A stretch of 64,000 nucleotides of DNA from Corythucha ciliata. Its lineage: Eukaryota > Arthropoda > Insecta > Hemiptera > Tingidae. The stretch is taken from the NCBI GenBank assembly GCA_038030265.1, contig CM075939.1, forward strand, positions 15,481,253 through 15,545,252, written 5' to 3'. The notes under the pieces were generated by a model. That model did no database searches. It had not been told where the DNA came from and worked only from the letters and a program-made list of their open reading frames with translations. Below, in pieces: positions 46,083 to 58,000 of the stretch. How positions within the stretch are numbered: the stretch's first letter is position 1; the number at the start of each line of letters is the position of its first letter. Position numbers and translations under genes: made by a program.

Positions 46083-49000
46083 ATGATGGTGCGAGTCATA
46101 TCCGTACATCATTTCGACAGTCAAATAGTTCAAACATGTGATGAGTCCTCGGCTGTTTGCACAGCGCCGGAAGACAGGTGAGAATAAATTTAGCGTATAA
46201 CGTTTTTCCGCCCTTCTACTTCCTTAATCACGCTAAGTGGCCCATTTAACACCCCTGGGGTTGTTTTTTTTTTCTTCCCTTTCTGTGTGGTTCCAGGATA
46301 TTGATCGCTCTCGCCCATCACGTGATCGAAGTACGAGACATCGCGGTCAAAAACGACGAGGAAAACACTCCCTTCTCATTTCCAACTGTTGACAGAGTCG
46401 TTCGCCTGTTGTATTGCGCTACAGGTATTTAAAAGGGCGAATAGGAGGACAAATTAAGACACTCGTCCTCCGATAATTTGATTTGGCAACTTTGAATAAT
46501 GAAACGTCATAGTATTTTCACCCTGTGTTACCGGTTGAACCGCTGTATGTCAACGGTTACAGCAAACGAAAGTCAGGCTAGTCGGTCTTATAAACCTCCA
46601 CCGGCTGTCATCAAACGCTTTCAGGATTGTGAAAGTTACGACACTCTTTTTACATTCACCATTCCTTATTTGTTGCATAAGAAAAACGTTACTCCGAAAG
46701 TGGCGTATTGTCTGGATGAAAAAATCGCGCTAACCGTTTACAAAACGCTGAAAGATAGAATATTTAACAATCCGGCTCCAATTATTGAAGTTAATCCCGG
46801 AATCGGCTTGTTGACACGGCATTTAGCCTCTAGGGCTGAAGAATTAGGCGTGAAACTTTTGGCGGTTGAAACGAGCGATTTGTTTAGAATTACCCTCATG
46901 AACTTGGAAAACAAACACCCCGGTTTTAAGGTTTATAATGACGAATTCTTTCAGTGGCCGAGAAATTGGTACGATTCTGCCAGATGTCCAGCCCGTGACG
47001 GGGGGTTTCTTCAAGAGATCAAGCCTCGAGAATGGACTGACGTTACCGCGTATAAAATCGTGGGGGTTTTGCCTGGAACATCATTTTTAAGGCATTTTTT
47101 AAACGGTGTTATTTTAAAAGGTGGCATTGCAAGTTATGGTCGGCCTGAGTTGTTAACTGTTTTGGACAGCAGAACCTATACAAATTTAATAAAAAATAGG
47201 AAAGCTATGCAAGCGAGTGGCTTGGGAACGGCATATCTAGGTGCTCTTGCTGTACTTTTTGATCTCGTCTTCGACTACGAGACTCTCCTTGAGCTTGACG
47301 CGACGGGATTCCTACCGTGGATGTCTCAATCACCGTCGTGCCGCTTTGACCCCACTAAAATGTACCTCATCTCAGCCACTCCCAAACTTCACATTCTAGA
47401 CGGCCTCGAATTTGACGACTATCGACATTTTCTTTTCTTCTTGCGACAAATTTCACACAGGCGCCTTCGCGTCATTCCGTATTTTGAAAATTGGCTGCCA
47501 GGGTCTGGACCGCGATTCATCGCCGAAGGTTTCGACGTGTTCACCGAGTTTCGATCATTAAGTTCACAGAATCTGTTAGACATGTTCAAACTTTTCATAA
47601 GTCTCCCGTTGTTTAAATCTTGCCCATTCCTTGTAGCATCTGATGAGTTTATGTTGGTGAGGGGAGAATCACATGACAAACTTGGTTTGTACCACGAAGA
47701 AGTCGAGGAACCCCAAACTGATGAAAAGTAGTTCTTTTTGTTTGAGTTTATTTTTGTACTACTTAATTTGATGACGATATTGTAGAATTGTTCTATGTTT
47801 TGATCGTTGATATTGAATAAAGACGTCCTTTGGTTCACTGAGAATTATCTCTTCAAAATTTCTCTCAAAGTCGCTCAAAAATGCATTATTCACCAATCTG
47901 TTGATGCTTCCCCAGTTCTACTCTCAAAGAACTTTGTCCTCCTCCACGTCCTCTCTAGGAAACTATGTGGCCACTCTGGAAAAAAAGGAGGCTAGGCAAA
48001 ACCAAGAGGTCACATTTGCGCGGGTGTACATCAACTGGGACCGAAGGGAGCGGCCTACGACGGAAACTGCTATGCGAGCTCGAGTCGCCGGTCGTGTTAC
48101 ACCTAGCTCGCAGATGCGTAGCGATGTTTTGGAAATGATAGAACTGCCCCTGAGATTTCAGACACCACCAGCCATTACGTGTTGTCAGGTACCATTAAAA
48201 AAAAAATACTGCCTTTTACTTCCACGTTCTTTTTTCTCCTTGAAATATTGTTGTTCGTTGTGTTCAGGAAACCGGCAATATTCTTCTGGCCCGCGATAGA
48301 ATTCTACAACTTTTTCAACTCGTTAAGCGCACGCACGATAAATCACGTCAGAAATTCTTTGATTTCGAATTGTGGCCAGTGACACTCGAATTAAGCTTTT
48401 CACCGCTTGAACTGTCAATGTCTGAAGATGTCGTTGGAGCTGCGAATAAAACGTGCCTTCATGTATTTCGAATCAATAAAGGCTTCGCTCGGCCTACGGA
48501 CTGGCCGAGCTCATCGCCAAGAAAAGACAAGATCCAGACGATTAAACGAAACAGTAAGACAGTTTTTTTTTTTTTTTTTTTTAAGGCGTTACTACAGAGA
48601 GGCGTTCACTTGTTTAATTTATTTTTCAGTTGAAAACTTCCCGGCTCGACAAAAAAGACCGGAAGTAGGGAAACAAGAAAATACCCCAGAAAGACCCAGT
48701 AGCCCGATTCGTCTTGAAGATCTAATGGTCGAAGTGTCTGAAGGTCGAGGGAGCCACGAAATGGAAAAATTAGGAAACGGCGCCATTCCTGTTCTCGCCA
48801 TCATGCCGTCGATTGAACGTAAATTTTCGCATCATCCTTCGAAAAATCTTCGGGCGTCGCCGTTCAAACCACCAGGATCCGTGACAATGGGCATGGCTAT
48901 TCGGGAGGCACCGATCAATGAAGTGAGCGGCTCAATAATCTTTGGAATTTGTTGAACTTTAGTTGAACCTTTTTTGTTTTTTCCAGCCATGGGCGGAACA

Positions 49001-52000
49001 AACGACAACAATGGCCGAAAGTTTACTTCAACTTGAGTTAGGAAACTGGGATGATAGAAGGCCCAAGGATGAATTTAGTTGCCTCGTTTTGAGGCCTCTG
49101 TATAAAATCCGACCACGTCAGAACGAAATATCAGGTGAGCCAAGCATTGAAAAGTCGTCTTGGGGGGAGGGGGGTTGACGCGAGGGGGAAACGCGGTTTC
49201 GTAAAATTTTAAATTTTTGGCAATTTATACCATAAACTCTGAGTGCTTAATCGGGCGATTTTTACGGCCATTTTTTCGGGTCCTGTTCAAAACGCCTCCA
49301 TAAGGAGTCGTCAGCGCTGTTCGTTTTGAACGATTTTTCTCGACTCCAGAGTAGCCTATATGGCTATATCGAGGTCCATGTGCACTGCTGTGGAACCTAA
49401 CGGTAAGCCCCGCGCCTGAAATTCATAAAAAGGGCTAACGGCCCGTTCACAAGCTCTGTGCAATGCGTCTGTGGAGTCCATGTTACCTATCAAAATGCTT
49501 CATTTTTCTAGGGAATAAATTTGTTTGGTTACGTAGACTCACAGAATGTAAACATAGAGCTCGTGAACGGGCCTTAATCCCCGTTTCTGTAGCTCCTCGC
49601 ACTGATGGAATTGAGAAAACCTTCTCATTTGACGTTGAAATTTAGAAGCGTGGAGGCAACTTCGTAGTTATAATTAAGAAATCTAGTTCACGTGCTTGTT
49701 CGTGGCTTCTGGAGGCAACTGCGCGACTAAAATACAGAAAATATGCTGTTCCCCAGTATCATGTTGGTTCTTAGCTGGCCAAAATCGGGAGATCACGCCA
49801 ATTGGGTGTTCTTGGGGCAGCATCGCGGCTGTTAAAAAAAAAAAATCAGAAGACTTCGTGGCTAAAATGTGGAAAAAGGCTCATATATTTGTGTTGCAGT
49901 GTTAAGAAAAATAATCGCTGATTCACGGTATCTCACTGCCACTTTGAGGACGAAATGAAGAAAAAACGCTGATTCGTGGTTGGAAAATACGCTGATTGCT
50001 ATCTGTAGGCCCTTAAGCAGTTCAAATAGTGCAATTGGCTGTTCTTAGGTCAAGATCGCGGCTACAAGTTCTGAAAAGAGCGCACATCTCCGGGTAAAGT
50101 TAGGAAATATCGCTCATTCGTGGAAATAATTGAGATGTATTTCTAATTCGCGGTATCTCGATGCGACTTTTCAGGCAGAAATTGAAAAAAAAATGTGGTT
50201 GACAGAGGACATTACATGTCTATGATGGAGAAAATATGCTAATTAGATGGCTGAGAGTGAGACCAATCGCTTACCGCAGCTAAAGTTGACAAATTGCGAT
50301 CATTTTGCTGCTAAAACTGAGTTAAACGCCGATTAGCGGTTTCTGGAACAAAATTCACGGCTAAACTCGAGAAATCGTGCTAATGTGCTGTACTTGGGGT
50401 TATTTCGCGGTTGAAGTTAAGAAAAAGTGCTAATATTCGTGGCTAAGATTGCAAAAATGCGCTCAATCGGATATAAAATTGATAAAATTCACTAATTAGC
50501 AAGTAGGTTCGACACAAATTTCCAGACCCCAATTATTGTGGTGGCCTTCTTACAGCTTTTTAGAAAAACGATAATGTGCAATTTTTGGAGCGAGCCTTCG
50601 GCTTGATTTGTAGCTAATTCATGGCTAATTGTCAGCTAAAATTGAGGAAGAGTGATAATTTGTGGTTTGAAAAATCAACCAATCGCAGATAAAATTAAGA
50701 AATCGCCAATTCGTGGTTCCTAGAGGCGATTTTCGAGGCTAATATCGGTAATTGGAAATTCATAGAATGTGAAGACGTCGCTAATTCGCTGCCAGGATCG
50801 TCTACACAAGGAGGGATGCTAGGGGGGGGGGGCTCAAATCTCAGGTACGACCATCTCCTTCTCAATTCAGCCGGGAATCAGCGATTCTTCCCAGTTTCAG
50901 CCGCGTATTAGCGGTTTTTTTTTTCTTCTTCATATAGATAAACGAATGGCAGGTTTTCTCAATTTTAGCCGCGAGTTAGGGGTTTTCCTTAATTTTTGCT
51001 GATAGTCACCGCGCTTTCTCAATTTTATTCGCGGATTATTTCTCAATTTTAACCAAGAATCACCGCACTTGCACAATTTTAGCCGTGGATTTTCTCACAT
51101 TGATTCGCGAATTTAGCATTTTTCTCCATTTTGGTTGCGAAGAAAGCAGTTATTTCACATTTTAACCAGAAATAAGCCCTTTTTGTCATGTTCAGATGCT
51201 CAGATACGACCATCTCCATCTCAATTTCAGCCGGTAATAGCGGCTTTTCTCAAATAGATACATGAATAGCGTTTTTTTTTTTTTTTTTTTTTTTTTCAAC
51301 TTTAGCCATGAATTAGGGGTTTTCCTCAATGTTTGCTCCGAATCACCGCTTTTTCTCAATTTTAGCCGCGAATTATATCCTAATTTTAGCCGCAAATTTC
51401 TGTCATTACTCGGTTATAGCCGGATTGGGTATTCCTATTTTGACCAGCGAATAGGTGTATCCCCTCCCACCGCCTTTTTTGATGTGAAAGAGCGCACGTT
51501 TTTTTTCTCCCACATCCCTTTAATAATGGGGGGGGGGCATAACATAACTTACATTGGGAGGATGGTGGGGGGATAGGCGCTGCTGTCGAACAAAAATGAG
51601 AAAATAGATTATTCACGGCTAATAGTGCTAGTTCAGGTCTAAAATTTGAGAAAACGTCAATTCGCGGTTTCATTAGGCAATTTATACGTGGCCAAAATTG
51701 AGAAAACGCGGTAATTCATGGTTTAATGTGAAAAAATCGCAAATTCGCAGTTAAAATTAAGATAACGCCAATTTGTGGTTTCTGGAGCAACTTCGTGGTT
51801 AAAATTGAAAAAATGCCAAAATTAAACGCTATATAAAAAGTATGTACCTTTACTTATTTTTTGCCAGTTTTGGTTATTTTTAGTGCGCAAATTGTCAGTT
51901 TATCCATTTTCAGGGTACGTGTCGGCTGTTCAAGAATATTTTTCGTTCACGAATAAACAGTTTGGCCTTCTTAGAGTGGAAATAGCCAGTTCGGCTATTC

Positions 52001-55000
52001 TTGGGGCACTATTCGTTAGCACGGCTAGTTTCAGGGCGTGAATAGTCAGTTTTATTATTTTCAGGGGACGAATTGTCTGTTTAGTTAATTTTAAGCCGCG
52101 AACGAATAGTTTAGCCATTTTTAAGTGTCGAATCGTCAGTTTCACAACTTATTGGACGCAAATAGTCGGTTTTACCATTATTAAGGCGTGAATATTTCTG
52201 CAAACCATTTCTAGGGCGCGAACGTTCAGTTGGGCCATTTGTATAGAGCGTGAATTGCTATAGTGCCGTTTTTAGGCCGCGATGGTTAGTTTTGTTACTT
52301 CAGAACACAGCCCATCAGCTTAGTCATTTGTCCACCGACACCTCGAAAGCCACGAGAAGAGGCTCAATGTAATAAGCTTCAATAATTAAAATAATGATTA
52401 TAAGTACAGCCGCGTACCACTCGAGGAACCACAGAGTTACCACTTGTTGAGAATCGCCGGGTTTTTAAACATAGTTCCGGGATAGCCTAGGACCCGCAAG
52501 ACAAGATAAGTTATGAGGGAAGGTGCCTAACCAATCCCCCCCTCATCATTTCATAGATCAGTCAACGTTATTTGACGCTAGTTTGGGGTCGTTCTACAAT
52601 GGATTTCCTTCAACATTGTGAATGCCCTTCTATAATCAGTGTCTTCATTAATATTTTCTTGTGTGAACGCAGGAGTTTGCTCTTGTCTTTACAGACAAAT
52701 TTTATTCATTTCACTAAAATGGTTGTTGCGTTCTAATTTTTGTTTTACCAGATTTGAGCTGTCCCAAAATGAGATCACAAGCCTACGGAAATTTGGTGGC
52801 TTTCAATTGTTTCATTTGTACAAACCAACAGGGCTTCATGTACCATTTGGCGGTCCACAACAGTGAAGTAAATAGTGACAGAGTAAAAACCCTTTCTCAC
52901 GTATATCTCATCCTGCCTCACGTATATTTTTCATAATTTAAGTTGAGCTTAGCAAAATGCATATCAGAGTATAATTTCACCTCGAACGTTAGTCACATTG
53001 TCATAGAACCTTATCTACTTCACGCTGTAACTTCTGCCGGCCTTGAAAGTTACACTTTGAGGTCCGTACACGCTATTGAGGAGGCGGACGACTCGGTTTG
53101 TGTCACTTTTATTATTTTAGCCACTGTTAAAAGTTTAAATATCTGTCGCTTTTGTCAGACGGTTTGTCCACAAGTTGAAGAGCCAGTTTGCTTGGTTGGT
53201 CTTCGGCCTTTCGTGAATGTCGAATATTTATTGTTGTCCAATTCATACATTACGATCATTTCGTCCTCTCGAGACTGTATAAAGTAAGTTCATTTCTTCT
53301 TCCCCTCGCCTTCGTGTTGCTGAAATAAGATTTTTCGTTCATTCAGGGACAACGAATCTCCTGAAATGACACTTTATTGCCTTCGGCTACCGTCTCCTGG
53401 TACACTGTACACCGATGTACTTTCCTTGGGGCTTCGTTTAAATTTACCAACACTGCCTGCTATTTACAATTACTCTCCGAGGCTCATTCAATTCTTAGAA
53501 CTGTTGTAACCGTTTCAAGTGACCGGAATTACTCGCCTAGTCCTATGGATATGGACTTGTACGCAGAATCGTGCGCTCTTCTCATGGAAACTTACCTTAC
53601 GTTAGTTTCGGTTTTTGTGTTTTAAGACAATGGACTTACTGATTAAAACATTTTTTCCCCCCTTATTCAGGAGTGAAACCAGTTCGGATTGGCCTATTGG
53701 ATACAAATACAGCACTTTAGCCCACTTGAATCCAATGCAAGTCATGGAACGCCTTAAAAAATGTCAAATGGACGCCAAATCTGTAAGTTCTATTGAAAGA
53801 TTCCATGTCAACTATTTGCTAATCCTTTTTTTTTTTAGGCTGGAGTCGACATAGACTATAACCAAGGACTCCTTCATTATTTCAAATTGTGCCTTATCGC
53901 CTGCGAAGATGACACTAAATTTCCAATGGGTGCTCTGAATTTTCTATTAGATTTATTGGAATCAACGGGATCAAAATGCCACGAGAGGCCTTACTTGCTG
54001 TCGTCACTCATTTTAGAATCGCCAGTTCTTAGACAGTGTATGACCGAGAGGTCGATTAGAATTATTTCGAAAAGAGTCGACAGGTTAGTTGCGCCGCTGT
54101 TTGTGCTCATATTTAACAATAAGTCAGCGATTTTTTTTCAGAAATGAACTCGATGAACATGATTGTTTAGCTCTATCACTTTTATACCTGGCCAAAGATA
54201 AAACGGAAGAAGCTGGGCGGGCTTTAACCACGTGCACAAATGATGAAAAACTGATGGAAACTCTTCAGAAGTACTGGGCTCTGCTGTTTGAGTGCACAAA
54301 AAAGGTTTGGGGATGGTCAAAACGTTGACATCATTGTGTTCATGGGTGGTAATCCTCCGGTTTTAGAAAGGGAAAGTGTCTGAGGATGACTGGGATGGCG
54401 TCACTCTTTCTGAACTGTCAGTTCTTTTTCTACATGAAAAACCTCAAAAATTTGTTTGCGTACTTTGCTCACTCGTTACGCGTTCGATTTTGAAATTACA
54501 GCAAGTTATACACGTCAGTAATTTTGTATTAAATTTGTTTTTTCCTCCAATTAATTTTAAATCTTTTAAAAGGCATTTCTAAATTATTTACCCGCGGGCG
54601 TGGGACGCGAAGGAGTCAAAGTGGCTTGGGTCCTCCAACAGTTTCTGGAAGATGTCTTCACCGCGTACTACGACTCAAACCGAGCATGGAAACCCGGTTC
54701 ATCGCTGAACGAGGCCCTGAATATATTGATGAGATCGCTACTTGGAAATCTTGTCAATCCGGATAAATCTCAGGACTTTGCGAGGCATTATGAAGATCGG
54801 CGCTGTGTGTTTGAAGACACGAGGAAATCATTCTTGGATCACCTTCCACCCTTTTTGAGCGCAGAAAGTTTAAAGGCGAGCAATCCGAATCTCTTCAAAC
54901 TCCAGGTATATCTATGGCGTTTTGTAGAATTTTTCTGGGGACAGTGCACGTAAATTTGTCCCCTTCCACCTAAACATTCTTGAGGTTGTCAGCGCCCGAA

Positions 55001-58000
55001 AATTGACCGTTTTGTCTTGTCGTTGGTTTTTGATAATTTTAAGACTCCAAACTAGCCTATCGAGATTCGTGTGCGCTGTTCATAGAGAAAGCTTACGGGA
55101 AATTCCGCGCCTGAAAATAAGAAAAAGAGTTAATATCCAGTTTCTGATGGTCCTTACGCAAAAAGCCCTTATTTGACGTTAAAGCACCGGCGGATTTAAG
55201 GGGGCAATAGGGAATTAGCTCCCCTCCCCCCAAATTAATCATTCTCAACCACGACTTCTTTGCTCGTTTCTGTAGGTTCTGCTGAGACTTCAGAGCAATC
55301 TTTCAGCCATTTTGATTTTGCTGCGGTGAAACGTAATAAATTTCCTTTTTTGGGTGAGCATGCAACCCCGCGAAATAGCCTTCCACAACCTCCACACAAT
55401 TTTTTGGCCGTGCATTGCCGTTTATCCTGATGTCAGCCAGTTATTAGCGATTTGTCTGCATTTTTCAGTCAAGAATTAGCGATGATTTCTTTTTTCATTA
55501 AGTGTTCTCTAGAAAGCACTCGATTTGTGCCGTGAATTAGCGTTTCTCTCCATTTTAATCGCGAATGAGCGATTTTTTTTTTTTTTTTTTTTTACTTCTG
55601 GTTATGAATTACCGCTTCCTCTAATTTTAGCCGTGAGCTCGGTGAACATGAATACGTGCGTTAGCGGTTTTTCTAAATTTTAGCTGTGGATGGGCTATCA
55701 TAATCCGTGAGTTTAGGTACGAATTAGCGCTTTTTCGTTACCCAAAATAACCCTTTTTCTTGACTTCAACGTTTTTTGTTTTTTCCTTCTTTCTTTCTTT
55801 TTTCCATGAATTAGCGCTTTACCTTTCAACGCGAATCATAGCTGTTTTTCGCAATTTCATTCGTGATCCGTGTACAAGCATTTCCTGAACCCCTCCGCGT
55901 TTTTTATCAATTTCAACCGTGAACGAGAGCTATTTCTCATTTTATCCGTGATTTAGCGATTTTTTATGCTTAAAGTCATTGGATTAGCTATTTTTCTCAA
56001 CTTTAGGCAAAAAAAACTAGTCATTTTCTGAACTTTTAACGTGAATTGGCGGTTTTATGATTTTAAGCCACGAACAGGGCCTTTTTTAGGGGTAGCCAGC
56101 AGGGGGTAGGCGACCGCCTATAGGGGCCCCAACCCTGGGAGCGTCCATCTCTTAGTGGACAGACTATAGTTACGCCATTTTCACGGTGGAAAGGATCATT
56201 TTAGCAATTTTAGGGCACGAATCGTCTGCAGTTTAGCCATTAGGGCGTGATTAGCCAGTCCAGTTACTTTACAGCCAAAGAGTAATCACTTTAGTAGCCA
56301 TTCTGAAGGCGCGAATCGTCATTCCGTGGATCTCCGTAGGGCGCAAATGATCAGTTTGGCCATTTTTGAAGCGTTACTTGCCAGTATAATACGAGTGTGC
56401 CATTTTTGGCCAGTTTTGCTATTTTGGGGTATGAATCGTCAGTTCAGACATTTTCAAGGCCCAGTTTGACCATTTTTGTCGCTTGAGTGGTTGATTTTGT
56501 CAGCTTCAGAACTGGAATAATCGGTTTAGCTTTTTTGAAGCGCTTTTTTGAAGTTCAACATAATGTAATGCATAGGGCCGCATAAAGCCAGCTACGCCAT
56601 TTTTAGGGGCACCAATTTCGCGAAACAAAGTAGAGAAAGAGTGCTATTAGCTATTCTAAAAGCAATAGTTTCCTGCTGAAATTGAGAAAAGGGCTAATTC
56701 TGGGCTTCTGGAGGCAACTTCACAGCTAAAATAGAGAAAATACGCTGATACCAGTTTCTATAGGTTCTTAGGCGGCTCAAATTGAAAAAGTAAGCTAATA
56801 CGCTGATCTTTGAGGATAAAAATTTGGAAAAAACGCTAATATTCGTGCCAAAAATGTCAAAAAATCGCTTATTCGTGGCTAAAATAAAAAAAATAGCTAT
56901 CTCGTGGTTTCTCGATGGACTTTCTGACCAAAATTGAGAAAAATCGGTTAGTTATTCGAATTTAATATTGTGAAAAGGTGAGCATTCGCAGCTGATATTG
57001 AGAATACGCGGTCCCTCGTCGCAACTTCGTGCAAATTCACGCAAGCAAAATTATGACAACAACAGACGCCGTGCCAAAAATCGAGTTTTAGGCCTTTTAA
57101 GGGCCCACGAACACGAATCTGATGTAAGCTAAAAAAAAAGGTTTTTTTTGGCATTACCAATTTTTTTTCTCTACGCGAACACGGAAGTGAAATTGGAAAA
57201 CCCCTCTAATAGGCAGCTTAAACATAAAAAAAAAAAAAAAAATTAAAATAAAAATAATATAAATAAACGAAAAAATTTACGGATAAACTGTAGAAAAAGC
57301 GCTTAAGCTCGGCTAAAATTGAGTAGAAAGTCCAATTTGCGACTACAATGGCAAAATATCTCGGTATTACGGTATTAGTTTTTAGTTTATTAGGATTTAC
57401 GATGTCTCCAGCCCAGAATGACGAAAGCACAGGAAAAGAAGAAGAAGAAGCAAAAGAAACACGAAGCCTCAGTCCAATAAATCTTCAAATATTCTTTACA
57501 AACGCTAAAATTTAGAAATGGGGAAACAGCGCCAATTCGCAGCTACGTACGACGAGCAATGTACGACTAAAATGAAGAAAAAGCGCTAATTCTCGGCTAA
57601 AATTTAAGTAAAAGCTTCAATTCGTTGGTAAAATTGGAAAGAGGTGCTCATTCGCTGCTGAAGTTTAGAAAACTGGCTAATCTGAGGCCGTAGAGGCAAA
57701 GCTCATTTTGTGGCTATCATTGGCTAATAGTGCTAATTCGTGGGTAAAATTGAGCAAAATATTTAGTTTGTGGCTGATATTGGGTAAAAGCTCTATAACT
57801 GCGACAAAAATGTAGAAAAAGCACTATAATTCGCAGCTAAAATTGAGAATAATCGATAATTCGCGGCTAAAAAAAATAATTCGTAGCTAAAATTAGGTAT
57901 TTTCGTGTTGGTGCTGGTCCGCCACCGGTTTATAATATCTTATAGTCACAATAGCTCAATGCGCTATTTCGCAAAAAAAGTGGCCCTGGACCCCCTCCCT

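Noticed and set aside
47419..47838. 139-codon minus-strand frame
   Set aside because: Antisense shadow of the TFB2M C-terminal half.
53377..53625. A hidden mini-intron in HPS3 exon 9 instead of a frameshift
   Set aside because: No AG lies between the two frames before the conserved LLSEAH block, so no GT...AG intron can bridge them.
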